The notes: a model not told the origin generated them from the letters alone. Counted from the first letter of the stretch, positions 43,695 through 53,097 are shown. The stretch: DNA of 64,000 bases from CAITSH01 sp945892985 (GCA_945892985.1 CAMDDU010000016.1:1-64000); one strand, 5' to 3'. A program made the numbers and translations.

Positions 43695-44275
43695 GCGCCG
43701 TCATTGCAAGCGCGGCGAAGCAATCTCGCTGCCATATCAAGGATCGTCGCCGCGCGACGAGATTGCTTCGTCGCTGTGCTCCTCGCAATGACAAAGAAAA
43801 AAATAATCAATGACGAAGCAAAAAATAGCCAATTACGAAGTAAAAAATAGCCAATTACGAAGTAAAAATGACCAATGACGAAGTAAAAAACAATACGCGC
43901 CGTCATTGCGAGCGCAGCGAAGCAATCTCGCTGCCATATCGAGGATCATCGCCGCGCGACGAGATTGCTTCGTCGCTGTGCTCCTCGCAATGACGAAGAA
44001 AAAAATGACCAATGACGAAGCAAAAAATAGCCAATTACGAAGTAAAAAATAATCAATACCGAAGCTAAAAATAACTAATGACGAAGCAAAAAATAATACG
44101 CGCCGTCATTGCGAGCGCAGCGAAGCAATCTCGCTTCCATAGCGAGGATCATCGCCGCGCGACGCGATTGCTTCGTCGCTATGCTCCTCGCAATGACGAA
44201 GAAAAAAATAATCAATGACGAAGCGAAAAATAATCAATGACGAAACAAAAAATAGCCAATGACGAAGCAAATGCG
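43695..44275. repeat. Higher-order repeat array: palindromic element plus 22-bp minisatellite, three copies
   Basis: Three 93-bp palindromic elements (43700-43792, 43902-43994, 44105-44197; ends GTCATTGCGAG and CTCGCAATGAC) are each followed by about 110 bp of AT-rich 22-bp units, such as GACGAAGCAAAAAATAGCCA + AT, four or five per block. Period about 203 bp. The minisatellite unit starts with the last bases of the palindromic element (AATGACGAAG), so it probably grew from its edge. No gene lies in 43643-44288. Confidence 0.88.
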
Positions 44276-44288
44276 GGGATGCGGATTG

Positions 44289-45191
44289 CTAGAAGCCATA
44301 CAGCCGCGCCGGGTTGTCGACGAGAAGGCACCTGAGTTCATCGGCATTCAGCCATGCGCCCATCCGGTTCAGCGCCTTGCCGTCATCGATCGGATGAAAG
44401 GGCTCGATTGCATCGCGTTTGCGCGGCACGCCCGGCCACGCCCCCGGGTGCGGCCAGTCGGTGCCCCAGAGCATGCGTTCTGGATTCGCGTTGATCAGCG
44501 CGCGCGCGATCACCTGTGCGTCCGAGCAGTCGGGCTGCACTGAAATACGGTGCGCCGCGGAGAGCTTGACATAGGCCTTGCCCGAGCTAACCAGCGACAC
44601 CATCGCATCAAAGCCCGGCTGGGTGCTCCCCTTGCCCGCATCCGCGCGGCCAAAATGGTCGATCACCACGGGCACGGGCAATTGCATGATGGTGTCGTGC
44701 AGCGAAGCGATCACCTGCAGGTTGGTGAAGGTCTGCACGTGCCAGCCAAGGGGCGCCACGCGCGCTGCCGCCTCGCGCATCAGCCGTTGCGCGACCCCGG
44801 GGTCATGCTGCCCGGCTGATTCGAGGTTGACGCGAACGCCCCGCACCCCGGCAAGGTGCATCGCCTCGAGGTCCGCCTGTGTCGTGGCGGCGTCGATCAC
44901 CGCCACGCCGCGCGCGCCGCGCCCCATGGCTTGCAGGCCTTGCAGCGCGTCCACGAGGCAGGCATTGTCGCTGCCCTGCGGGCTCGCCTGCACGATGGCC
45001 ACGCGCTCAACACCCAGCGCGGTATGCAGCGCCACCAGGTTCTCGACCGAGGCCTCGCCCGGCGTGTAATTGCGCTCCGCGGCCAAAGGAAAACGCCCAT
45101 ACGGACCAAACACATGCACATGGCAGTCGCATGTGCCGGCAGGCACCCCGAAGGACGGGGCGCTGTGGCCCACCCCCATCACCATACTCAC
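44289..45191 (-). CDS. Amidohydrolase (2-pyrone-4,6-dicarboxylate lactonase-like)
   Basis: A 300-residue TIM-barrel amidohydrolase of the LigI/D-galactarolactone isomerase group: CDCHVHVFGPYGRFPL near residue 22, HVQTFTNL, VVIDHFGRADA and ERMLWGTDWPHP near the end. These enzymes hydrolyse lactones of dicarboxylic acids, some without metal. Its first four bases overlap the stop of the HpaI aldolase gene upstream, so they act together. Confidence 0.88.
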   Translation of the reverse strand: MSMVMGVGHSAPSFGVPAGTCDCHVHVFGPYGRFPLAAERNYTPGEASVENLVALHTALGVERVAIVQASPQGSDNACLVDALQGLQAMGRGARGVAVIDAATTQADLEAMHLAGVRGVRVNLESAGQHDPGVAQRLMREAAARVAPLGWHVQTFTNLQVIASLHDTIMQLPVPVVIDHFGRADAGKGSTQPGFDAMVSLVSSGKAYVKLSAAHRISVQPDCSDAQVIARALINANPERMLWGTDWPHPGAWPGVPRKRDAIEPFHPIDDGKALNRMGAWLNADELRCLLVDNPARLYGF

Positions 45192-45991
45192 AGCCCGATG
45201 TCCTTCACCTGCCTGGCCTTTTGCGTGCTTGCGCCGAGCAGGAAATTCAGGTCGGTGCCGGTGGACACATAGCGCGCGCCCATCTTGACGAACTCAGCCA
45301 CCAGGTCGGGACGCGATGACAGCCCGCCCACGCCGCAATGTTTGCCGTGTTTGAGGCAGGCGGCGATGGCTGTTGCGTAAGCATCCTTGACCAGTTGGTG
45401 GTCGTATTGCCCGGGGATGCCCATGTCGGCCATCAGGTCGTTGGCGCCTATCATCACCATGTCGACGCCCTCGACCGCCATGATTTCATCGGCGCGCTCC
45501 AGCGCATCGGCGGTCTCGAACTGCACCATCACGATGGTCGCATCGTTGAGCGCCTTGTTCGCCTCGGCGACCGGAAAGGAGCGGTATTGCAGGTGCGGCA
45601 GGCCGCCTGAAGCCGAACGCTCGCCAAACGGCGGGAACTTTGCCGCGGCAACCACCTCTTCGGCCTCCACCGCCGAGCGGATATGCGGTGCGATCACGCC
45701 CTGGGCGCCGCCGTCGAGCACCCGCGACACGTGCTCGGGGCGGCGCGTGGGCACACGCACCAGCGGCGTGACGCCCATCTCCATTGCCGCCATGCAGATC
45801 TGCCCCGCCGCGTCGAAGGAAAAGCTGTTGTGCTCGATGTCGACGTAAATCGAATCAAAGCCGGCGGTGCGCGCAATATGCGCAATCTCTATCGTGCGCA
45901 CGAGGCGCACGGTCATCGACGAGGCCACTTCGCCGCGCGCCAGTTTTTCCTTGAGCCTGTTGCGAACGATATCCTTCAGCTCTGCTGCCAT
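45188..45991 (-). CDS. HpcH/HpaI family class II aldolase
   Basis: A 267-residue metal-dependent pyruvate aldolase homologue: IARTAGFDSIYVDIEHNSFS (Asp/Glu region), LVRVPTRRPEHVSRVLDGGAQG (substrate Arg), MVQFETADALERADEIMAVE (metal Glu) and IGANDLMADMG (metal Asp). It would split a 4-hydroxy-2-oxo acid into pyruvate and an aldehyde or oxo acid. Overlaps the amidohydrolase. Confidence 0.88.
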   Translation of the reverse strand: MAAELKDIVRNRLKEKLARGEVASSMTVRLVRTIEIAHIARTAGFDSIYVDIEHNSFSFDAAGQICMAAMEMGVTPLVRVPTRRPEHVSRVLDGGAQGVIAPHIRSAVEAEEVVAAAKFPPFGERSASGGLPHLQYRSFPVAEANKALNDATIVMVQFETADALERADEIMAVEGVDMVMIGANDLMADMGIPGQYDHQLVKDAYATAIAACLKHGKHCGVGGLSSRPDLVAEFVKMGARYVSTGTDLNFLLGASTQKARQVKDIGL

Positions 45992-46093
45992 GTCAATGCT
46001 CCTTCTGTGTATCCGGTTTTTCCGCTTGGTTGGCCGGTTATTTGGCCGGCCTCGGGCGGCGTGCCCGCTGCCGCGTTTTGCGCCATGAATGGA

Positions 46094-47059
46094 CTACTCA
46101 GCCTTGATGCCCGCCTCTTTTATGAGCTTGCTCCATTTGGCATGCTCGGAACGGATGTGCGCGGCAAACTGATCGGGCGTGCTGCGCGACAGCGTCAGCC
46201 CCTGCGCCAGCAGTTTGTCACGCACATCGGGCAGTGCCATCACGCGTAACACCTCGGCATTAATGCGCGCGACGATGTCACGCGGCGTTGCCGACGGCGC
46301 GATAAGCCCCAGCCAGGTTTCAGTTTCGTAGCCTGGCAGGCCCGCCTCGGCCACCGTAGGCAATCCGGGCGCGGCGTCGATGCGCGCGGCGCTGGTCACG
46401 GCCAACCCGCGCAACTTGCCCGACTTGACGTGCTGCATCGCCGCGGCGACGTTGGAGAACATCATCGGCAGTTGGCCGCCAAGCATATCGGTCAGCGCCG
46501 GCTGCTCGCCTTTGTAGGAGATGTTGGTCATTTTGATGCCGCTCATCATGGCGAACAGTTCGCCCGCCATGTGCGGCGTGGTGCCCACGCCACCGGAGCC
46601 AAAATTGAGCTCACCCGGCCTGGCCTTGCCAATCGCAATCAATTCCTTGACCGAATTGGCGGGCACGGCGGGATTGACCACAAGCACCAGCGGCGTACTG
46701 CCCACCAGCGCCACGGCGGCAAAATCCTTCAAGGGATCGAAGCTCGTGACCTTGTTGATTATGGGCACCACCGCCAGTATGGTCTGGCTGGCGATCAGCA
46801 GCGTCGTTCCGTCCGCAGGGGCCTTGGCGACCATTTCGGCGGCGATCATCTGCGCGGCACCAGGGCGGTTTTCGACAATCACCGTCTGGCCCAGCCCGTC
46901 CATGCGCGAGGCAAGGATGCGCGCCACCGTGTCGTTGGCCCCGCCCGGGGGCGTGCCGACGATAATGCGAATCGGCTTGGACGGGAAGCTGCTTTGCGCT
47001 ATCGCTGCGCAAGCGGCAAGGGTAAATAAGAGGCCGGTAAGGGCGCGTAAAAATTTCAT
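46094..47059 (-). CDS. Bug-family tripartite tricarboxylate receptor
   Basis: A 321-residue receptor with signal peptide ending AAIAQ, FPSKPIRIIVGTPPGGANDT, ENRPGAAQMIAAEMVAKAPA, FGSGGVGTTPHMAGELF and LPTVAEAGLPGYE. ATG at 47059 follows AAGGAGAG. Located between two HpaI aldolase genes, pointing to import of the aldolase pathway's substrate. Confidence 0.92.
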   Translation of the reverse strand: MKFLRALTGLLFTLAACAAIAQSSFPSKPIRIIVGTPPGGANDTVARILASRMDGLGQTVIVENRPGAAQMIAAEMVAKAPADGTTLLIASQTILAVVPIINKVTSFDPLKDFAAVALVGSTPLVLVVNPAVPANSVKELIAIGKARPGELNFGSGGVGTTPHMAGELFAMMSGIKMTNISYKGEQPALTDMLGGQLPMMFSNVAAAMQHVKSGKLRGLAVTSAARIDAAPGLPTVAEAGLPGYETETWLGLIAPSATPRDIVARINAEVLRVMALPDVRDKLLAQGLTLSRSTPDQFAAHIRSEHAKWSKLIKEAGIKAE

Positions 47060-47133
47060 GTTCTCTCCTTGTTCAAGACATTGTGAATGGCGGGGCCGGC
47101 GCTGCGGCCGGCGCAAGCCCTAGGATTCAAACC

Positions 47134-47934
47134 TTAGGATTTTTGCAACGCATCGCGCACGCCCTTTGTCCACGCCCCCGCGGCGGCGGCAAGAAAGCCG
47201 ATGTCGGTCTGCGTCGTGACATAAAGGCAGCCCTTGCGCACAGCAGCCGCCTGGCGTTCGACGTCGCGGTTGCCGCCTATGCCGGCGAATTTTCCGTGCG
47301 CCTTGGCCGCGGCGATCGCACGCTCCTGCGCGGCGACGATTTGCGGGTCATCGAACTGGCCGGGCTTGCCCATATTGACCAACAGGTCGTTGCTGCCGAC
47401 ATGAATGACATCGACGCCCTGCACCGCGGCGATGGCCTCGACGTTATTGAGCCCCTCGACGGTCTCTATCATGCACACCACCAGCGCCGCATCGTTCAGC
47501 GCAGGCACACTTTGCGTCAGCGGCACCGCGCTGTAGTCAAAATGCGGGTAGGCGCCGCAGACCGAACGCTTGCCGACGGGGCCGAATTTGGCCGCGTTGA
47601 CCCCGCGCTGCGCATCCGCGGCGGTGTTAACGTCGGGAAAAATGATTCCGGTCACGCCGTTATCAAGATAAAGCGACACATTCGGGTCATCGACACTGCG
47701 CACGCGCACCATCGGCGCGATGCCGCAGGCGAGTGCGACCTGCGCCATGTTGCCCACCGTCTCGAGGTTGTAGAGCGAGTGCTGCACATCGATAAAAATG
47801 AAATCGTGCCCGCTCGCCTTGGCGATGCGCACGATGTCACCCGAGCGCCCCATGCGCACGGTCATGCCCAGCGCCGCTTGACCGGCGCGCATGCGGTCCA
47901 TGACCGGATTGGGAATGGAAACAGGGTTGGACAT
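47134..47934 (-). CDS. HpcH/HpaI family class II aldolase
   Basis: A 266-residue second aldolase of the family: ASGHDFIFIDVQHSLYNLE, MVRVRSVDDPNVSLYLDNGVTGIIFPDV, VVCMIETVEGLNNVEAIAAV and HVGSNDLLVNMG. The differing residues around the substrate Arg (RSVDD versus RVPTRRPEH in the paralogue at 45188) suggest a different acceptor. It is 57 bp downstream of the 2-hydroxyacid dehydrogenase. Confidence 0.87.
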   Translation of the reverse strand: MSNPVSIPNPVMDRMRAGQAALGMTVRMGRSGDIVRIAKASGHDFIFIDVQHSLYNLETVGNMAQVALACGIAPMVRVRSVDDPNVSLYLDNGVTGIIFPDVNTAADAQRGVNAAKFGPVGKRSVCGAYPHFDYSAVPLTQSVPALNDAALVVCMIETVEGLNNVEAIAAVQGVDVIHVGSNDLLVNMGKPGQFDDPQIVAAQERAIAAAKAHGKFAGIGGNRDVERQAAAVRKGCLYVTTQTDIGFLAAAAGAWTKGVRDALQKS

Positions 47935-47990
47935 GGCTTGCTCCTGGTTGCGAATCGGATTTGAATCGGGTTTAAGACGGGTTTAAAAGA

Positions 47991-48935
47991 TCAGACAACG
48001 CGGTTGGCCGGTTCGCCGCCGTTGAGCACATGCCACATCTGCTGCCCCACCAGCAGCGAGCTTTTTTCCTGCGTCTCGCGCGTGCCCCCGGCCGCGTGGG
48101 GTGTGGCGATGACGTTGGGCAGCGACAAAAGCGGATGGCTGGCAGGCGGCGGCTCGACTTCCTCCCACACGTCCAGACCGGCGCCAAATAATTTCCCGGC
48201 CTTGAGCGCGGCGCACAAAGCGGCCTCATCGACGATGCCCCCGCGCGCCACGTTGAGCACAATCGCGGTCGGTTTCATCAATGCCAGCTCGGCCACGCCC
48301 ACCATGTGCCGGGTCTCCTCATTGAGCGGCACGTGCATGGTCAGTACGTCGACGCGCGGCAGCATCGCCTCAAGCGAGGCGACACGCTCATGCGGCAGGT
48401 CGGACCAACGGCTCGCCGGCACATACGGATCATAGGCGAGAATTTTTGCGTTGAAAGCGCCGTGGTACTTGCGCGCGATCAGCGTGCCGATATTGCCCAT
48501 GCCGACCACGCCGACCGTCTTCTCCCAGCTATCGAGACCGAGGTAGTCGTTTCTTTCCATCTTCGCGCCCGAGCGCAGGATGCGGTCCATCTCGGCCACG
48601 CGCCGCCCCAGGATCAGGCCCATCGCCAGCGCCAGTTCGGCCACCGCTTCGCTGTTCACACCCGGGTTGTTGCAGACCGTGACGCCGTGCGCCTTGGCCG
48701 CCTTAAGGTCCAGGGTATTGACGCCGACGCCCTGCTTGGCCACGACCTTGAGCTTTTTGGCCCTGGCAAAATCATCCGCCGTGACCGGCCGCATGCGCAC
48801 CATCACCCCGTCCGCATCCTCGTGCCAGCCGGCCATGCGCGGGTCACCGTAGGGAACAACATCGCAATGCCGGCTGATGAACTCCACGCCGGCCGGATGA
48901 AAGACGTCGAGGCAATAGACTTTGAATTTACTCAT
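47991..48935 (-). CDS. D-2-hydroxyacid dehydrogenase (phosphoglycerate-dehydrogenase-like)
   Basis: A 314-residue NAD-dependent enzyme with Rossmann motif GVVGMGNIGTLIARK near 143, the Arg in LNVARGGIVDEAAL, the Glu in DVWEEVEPP and the His in IATPHAAGGT. It reduces a 2-oxo acid to the D-2-hydroxy acid or the reverse. Sits between SMP-30 and an HpaI aldolase gene in the same direction. Confidence 0.9.
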   Translation of the reverse strand: MSKFKVYCLDVFHPAGVEFISRHCDVVPYGDPRMAGWHEDADGVMVRMRPVTADDFARAKKLKVVAKQGVGVNTLDLKAAKAHGVTVCNNPGVNSEAVAELALAMGLILGRRVAEMDRILRSGAKMERNDYLGLDSWEKTVGVVGMGNIGTLIARKYHGAFNAKILAYDPYVPASRWSDLPHERVASLEAMLPRVDVLTMHVPLNEETRHMVGVAELALMKPTAIVLNVARGGIVDEAALCAALKAGKLFGAGLDVWEEVEPPPASHPLLSLPNVIATPHAAGGTRETQEKSSLLVGQQMWHVLNGGEPANRVV

Positions 48936-48959
48936 GTTCGCGCTCCGTTCAATCCGTTT

Positions 48960-49889
48960 TCAAACGTGCGAATACAACAGGCGTCCGGCCACCGGCACGC
49001 GCGCGGTGAGGATGCAGCCGCTGCCCGCGTCTGTGATGAACAGGGTCTTGCGATCCGCTCCGCCGTAGCACAGGTTGGTCAGTACATCGCTTTTGCACGA
49101 TTGCACGCGATACGCCGGCTCGCCGCGGTGGTTGAAAATCCACACCGCGCCCATGTCCGGGTGGGCCACCGCCAGGCCGTCGTTCTCGTCTATGGCCATG
49201 CCGTCAGGCCCGCGTCCGCCGGAGAGCTGAATCTGCAAGCCCATGCGCACCACGGTGCCATCGGGCGCAAAAGGCATGCGCCACACCGCATTGGCACGCG
49301 TCACCGCAACATAAAGGGTCTTTCCCGCGCCATCGAGAACCAGGCCGTTGGGACTGGCGACATTGCTGGCAATGCGTTGCGTCAGGCCCGCCGCCGTATG
49401 GCGGTAGACGCATCCTGTCGGGTCGGCAAGATCGCTCTGGCCCTGGTCGGTGAAATACAAATCACCGTTGAGCGCATAGGTCAGATCGTTGACGCCCTTG
49501 AAGCCCTGCTGGTGATAGCGCGTTACATGGGGCGTGAGCGTCGCCGTCCCGGTCTTGCCGGTTTCGAGCAACATGACGCCGTACTTGTGGTCGGCAACGA
49601 CAATGCGCCCGTCCTTGTGGATCACCAGGCCGTTGGGCTCGCCGTCGTACTCGAGCACCAGCTCGAACTCGCCCTTGGGCGACACACGGAAAATCCGGCC
49701 GTAGGGAATGTCCACGCACCACAGATAACCCTCACGGTCGAAGGTCGGCCCCTCGAGAAAGGAGCCGGCGGCGACCACGCTCTTGCCGGCGGCGATGCGC
49801 TCGGCCGGCATGCTGGTTTTCTGCAGCGCCTTGGGTACCTCGGCGAACACTTCAGTCTTGATCAATTCAGGTGGCGCGAAAAATCCCAT
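48960..49889 (-). CDS. SMP-30/gluconolactonase family protein
   Basis: A 309-residue six-bladed propeller lactonase: EGPTFDREGYLWCVDIPYGR, EPNGLVIHKDGRIVVADHKYG, GVNDLTYALNGDLYFTDQG, SPNGLVLDGAGKTLYVAVTRAN and GPDGMAIDENDGLAVAHPDM. The Glu and Asn/Asp positions match the divalent-metal site of the family. Together with the MBL and LigI-like hydrolases this is the third lactonase-type protein in the cluster. Confidence 0.88.
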   Translation of the reverse strand: MGFFAPPELIKTEVFAEVPKALQKTSMPAERIAAGKSVVAAGSFLEGPTFDREGYLWCVDIPYGRIFRVSPKGEFELVLEYDGEPNGLVIHKDGRIVVADHKYGVMLLETGKTGTATLTPHVTRYHQQGFKGVNDLTYALNGDLYFTDQGQSDLADPTGCVYRHTAAGLTQRIASNVASPNGLVLDGAGKTLYVAVTRANAVWRMPFAPDGTVVRMGLQIQLSGGRGPDGMAIDENDGLAVAHPDMGAVWIFNHRGEPAYRVQSCKSDVLTNLCYGGADRKTLFITDAGSGCILTARVPVAGRLLYSHV

Positions 49890-49945
49890 ATCAGTCTCCG
49901 TAGGCTTGTAGTGTGCCGCTCAAATCCGTTTGTAAATAATTGCAT

Positions 49946-50038
49946 GTCATTGCGCGCGAAGCGAAGCAATCCCGTCCCACATGCGGAGCGCTTGGCATTG
50001 CCGCGAGATTGCTTCGTCGCTTTGCTCCTCGCAATGAC
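49946..50038. repeat. GTCATTGCGAG-type palindromic element
   Basis: A 93-bp element with ends GTCATTGCGCG and CTCGCAATGAC and internal CGAAGCAATC/GATTGCTTCG arms, the same family as the copies at 38.4, 38.6, 43.7-44.2 and 55.0-55.2 kb. It separates the SMP-30 gene from the small AtuA-related gene. Confidence 0.8.
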
Positions 50039-50065
50039 AATCAAGGCTCACGTCGCAGCCGACCC

Positions 50066-50392
50066 CTATTTCCTGCCCGGATAATTCGGCAACTCAATCG
50101 CCAGCATGACATTGCACAGGCTCTTGCCGTGAATATCCTGCGCCAGCGAAATGGTGACGCCGCCACCGAGCGCGTTCTCGAGCACAAAATTGAACGCCTT
50201 CAGGTTGCGAATCTCATGGCGCTTCACCGGCCCCTTGCCGATGAGCTTGTAGGCCTCGAGCACGCGCTCCTCGGTCAGTTCCCGCTGCAGGAAATCCCAA
50301 TCCCTGTCGTCATAGCAAATGACCGAGATGTTGGAAGTGTTGCCCTTGTCGCCGGTTCGGCTGTGGGCCAGGTCATATACGCGCACGCTCAT
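50066..50392 (-). CDS. AtuA-associated small protein
   Basis: A 108-residue protein (VRVYDLAHSRTGDKGNTSNI ... ITISLAQDIHGKSLCNVMLA) matching the stand-alone form of the C-terminal domain found fused to or next to AtuA/DUF1446 proteins. It overlaps the AtuA gene by four bases, so the two should form a complex. Activity unknown. Confidence 0.8.
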   Translation of the reverse strand: MSVRVYDLAHSRTGDKGNTSNISVICYDDRDWDFLQRELTEERVLEAYKLIGKGPVKRHEIRNLKAFNFVLENALGGGVTISLAQDIHGKSLCNVMLAIELPNYPGRK

Positions 50393-51741
50393 TTTCCGCC
50401 CTCCACAACGATTTCCGTTTTGACAAAATGCCGTGGCAGCAGCACCGATTTCACCGCCAGTACGTCTTTTACGCGGGGCTCGCAGGCGCCGCCCGAACCG
50501 CCGGGGCCGTGCATGTGCATGGCGCGGGTTTCGAATCCCACGGCATGCGCGGCCTTGCGCTCCTGCGCGCGGCCGGCCAGGCGCAAGCGCACCTCATACG
50601 GTTCGGGGCGATTGCCGTTGTCGCCGTGCAGGCTGGTCATGCCGATCAGGTCGACGCGAAAATCATCATAGGTGAAGCCGCGCCGGCGCAAGCGCTCCTG
50701 GATTATTTCGGCCGCCCATTTGGCGCGCGCCACCGCGCCTATGCCGCCATAGGACACTTCGCCCTCGCCGATATAGCCGTCGGCGTAACCAACGGTGACC
50801 TTGAGCGTATCGGTGTGCGGCCTTGCACGCGCGTGCTCGACGCGAACGCGGTCGGCGCTCTCCTGGGTGAACTTCAGTTCGGTGATATCGAGCACGCAAT
50901 CGGGCGTGATGTAGGCCCTCGGGTCGTGCATTTCATAAATCAATTGCTCGGTGCAGGTCATGACGTTGAGCAGCCCCCCCGAGCCCGGCGTCTTGCTGAT
51001 GACAATGCCGCCATCGGCGGTGACATCGGCAAACGGAAAACCATTATTGGCAAGGTCGGGCACATGCTTCACGCCGGGCCAGCCGAAACAGCCGCCGGTG
51101 ACCGCCGCCGTGCATTCGAGCAGGTGGCCGGCCGCCGTGCCCTGGGCAAGTCTGGCGTAATCATCATAAGACCAGCCGAACTCGTACATCATCGGCCCGA
51201 GAAAAAGCGACGGGTCGGCGACGCGGCCGGTCATCACCATCGGTGTGCCCCTGGCCAGCGCCGCGCTGACCAAGTCCGCGCCCAGATAGGCGTTGGCCGA
51301 TGCGAGCTTGGACAGCAGCGACTCGAGCGGCTCGCCGTTCTCCATCAGCCTCAGCTGCGGCATGCCGCGCACGATGTCGGTCACATCGTCACCGAGCACC
51401 ACCGCCACCGGCATATCGCCCAGGCCGAGGTCTTTGGCTTCCCTGCGCGCGGCGCGCGCACCGCCCAGGGGATTGGCCGCACCCATGTTGCTGACAATGC
51501 GAATGCCTTTTTTGATGCAAGTGGGCAGCACCATGCGCAGGCGCTCGTGCAAAGAAGGCGTGTAGCCTTTTTCCGGATCCTTGACACGCGATTGATTTTC
51601 ACGCGCCACCGTGCGCTCGGCGAGGCATTCGAACACCAGGTAATCAATGTCGCCGCGCTCGGCCAGTTCCAGCGCCGGCACCATGCGGTCGTCCGACGTG
51701 CCCGCTCCCGAGCCGACCCGTATCTTGTCGCGTTTGCCCAT
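50389..51741 (-). CDS. AtuA family protein (DUF1446, acyclic terpene utilisation)
   Basis: A 450-residue protein with IRVGSGAGTSDDRMVPALEL at the N-terminus, DYLVFECLAERTVA and VTGGCFGWPGVKHVP. AtuA is required for citronellol/geraniol use in Pseudomonas but its reaction is not established; many homologues lie in non-terpene clusters, including hydroxyacid pathways. No other atu genes (carboxylase, HMG-CoA-type lyase) are present here, so terpene use is not inferred. Confidence 0.85.
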   Translation of the reverse strand: MGKRDKIRVGSGAGTSDDRMVPALELAERGDIDYLVFECLAERTVARENQSRVKDPEKGYTPSLHERLRMVLPTCIKKGIRIVSNMGAANPLGGARAARREAKDLGLGDMPVAVVLGDDVTDIVRGMPQLRLMENGEPLESLLSKLASANAYLGADLVSAALARGTPMVMTGRVADPSLFLGPMMYEFGWSYDDYARLAQGTAAGHLLECTAAVTGGCFGWPGVKHVPDLANNGFPFADVTADGGIVISKTPGSGGLLNVMTCTEQLIYEMHDPRAYITPDCVLDITELKFTQESADRVRVEHARARPHTDTLKVTVGYADGYIGEGEVSYGGIGAVARAKWAAEIIQERLRRRGFTYDDFRVDLIGMTSLHGDNGNRPEPYEVRLRLAGRAQERKAAHAVGFETRAMHMHGPGGSGGACEPRVKDVLAVKSVLLPRHFVKTEIVVEGGK

Positions 51742-51936
51742 GCTGCCGTCTCTCCTTTGGTTGCCGTTGCGGTTTTACCGCTTCGCGTTATGGTATCGCT
51801 CGTTTATCTGCTCAGTTGCGTGCCCAGTTGCCTGCTTGCTTACCTGCCCGGGTTGCGTGCCCGGGTTGTTCGCTTATCCCTCGCGTGTATCAGCGCAATG
51901 CGCGCAGCGGCCATGTCCTGTTCCTTTGTCGGGGGT

Positions 51937-53001
51937 TTAGACGAGGCGTTCGGCAACGGCGCGACCAAAGGCAGCGCAACCGAGTTTTCCGCCCAGGTCG
52001 GCGGTGCGCGTGGCCGGGTCGTTCAGGCAGGCGTCAACGGCCGCCTCGATGGCGATAGCCGCGCTGGCCAGCGCGGCCGACATGTGCCGCCGCGACATCC
52101 ACTCGAACATCATCGACGCCGACAGGATCAGCGAGGTCGGATTGGCTTTATCCTGCCCGGCGATGTCGGGCGCCGAACCGTGCTGCGCCTGGGCCACGCA
52201 CAAGTCGTCGCCGGCATTGACCGAACCGGCGAGGCCCAGACTGCCGGACAACTCCGAGGCCTCGTCCGACAGGATATCGCCGAACATATTGGTGGTGACT
52301 ATGATGTCAAAACGCATCGGGTCGCGCAGTATCAGCGCGGCCATGGCATCGACGATGATTTCCTCCAGTTGCACATCCGGAAACTCCCTGGCCACCTTGC
52401 GCACTTCGCGCAAAAACAAACCGTCGGAAATCTTTAATACATTGGCCTTGTGCACGGCCGTCACTTTCCTGCGCCGACCCGGCGCCTGCGCCGCTTCGAA
52501 AGCGCGGCGCGCGATGCGCTCGCAACACTTGGCGGTGACGCGGCGCACCGCCATGGCCATGTCCTCGGTCGGCATGAACTCGCCTATGCCCATGTGCATG
52601 TTGCGGTCGGCGTAAAAGCCTTCGGTGCACTCGCGAAAGATGATCATGTCCACAGGCTTGCCGGTCAGCCCGACGCCCATGCGCGATTTGGCCGGGCGGA
52701 TGTTGGCATACAAGTCGAGTTTGACGCGGAACGCCCCGGACGGATTAATGCCGCCTTGTTCGCGCGGCGGGTAATCCAGATGCGACACCGGGCCGAGGAT
52801 CACTCCAGCGCATTTGCGGCCGGTCTCCAGAATACGCTCGGGCAGCGTCGTGCCTTCGGTCTTGAGCGTGGCAAAGCCCATCTGGTCATGCTTCCACTTG
52901 AGCCCGAGGCCGAATTTGGCATTGGCGCGGTCGAGCACGGCAAGCGTTGCCGCAGTGATTTCGGGGCCGATGCCATCGCCTGGCAATACGAGCACTTCCA
53001 T
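51937..53001 (-). CDS. Isocitrate/isopropylmalate dehydrogenase family enzyme
   Basis: A 354-residue NAD(P)-dependent beta-decarboxylating dehydrogenase: LVLPGDGIGPEI at the start, a RECTEGFYADRN segment (family usually RENTEG), the Lys of VHKANVLKISDGLF and the metal Asp pair in TTNMFGDILSDEASEL. The Cys in RECTEG instead of RENTEG indicates a different substrate from isocitrate, perhaps a tartrate- or methylmalate-like acid. ATG at 53001 follows AGGAGAG. First gene of the long minus-strand cluster, divergent from the LysR gene. Confidence 0.87.
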   Translation of the reverse strand: MEVLVLPGDGIGPEITAATLAVLDRANAKFGLGLKWKHDQMGFATLKTEGTTLPERILETGRKCAGVILGPVSHLDYPPREQGGINPSGAFRVKLDLYANIRPAKSRMGVGLTGKPVDMIIFRECTEGFYADRNMHMGIGEFMPTEDMAMAVRRVTAKCCERIARRAFEAAQAPGRRRKVTAVHKANVLKISDGLFLREVRKVAREFPDVQLEEIIVDAMAALILRDPMRFDIIVTTNMFGDILSDEASELSGSLGLAGSVNAGDDLCVAQAQHGSAPDIAGQDKANPTSLILSASMMFEWMSRRHMSAALASAAIAIEAAVDACLNDPATRTADLGGKLGCAAFGRAVAERLV

Positions 53002-53097
53002 GCATCTCTCCTGGGTTTTCGCGTTTGGGCTGGGGACGCAAGCATCAGGCTGAACCTGATAAACATCCAATCATTTTTATGGCAGACTTCATAAGCC

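Noticed and set aside
43695..44275. Possible CRISPR array
   Set aside because: The repeats are a long palindromic element plus contiguous 22-bp minisatellite units; there are no unique spacers and no cas genes.
48306..50084. 592-codon plus-strand open frame
   Set aside because: Antisense to the 2-hydroxyacid dehydrogenase and SMP-30 genes; His/Arg/Ala-rich shadow typical of GC-rich DNA.
50428..51741. Terpene (citronellol/geraniol) utilisation operon
   Set aside because: Only AtuA and its small partner are present; the carboxylase, lyase and dehydrogenases of the atu cluster are absent.
50428..52437. 669-codon plus-strand open frame
   Set aside because: Antisense shadow of AtuA and the isopropylmalate-dehydrogenase-like gene; composition implausible.
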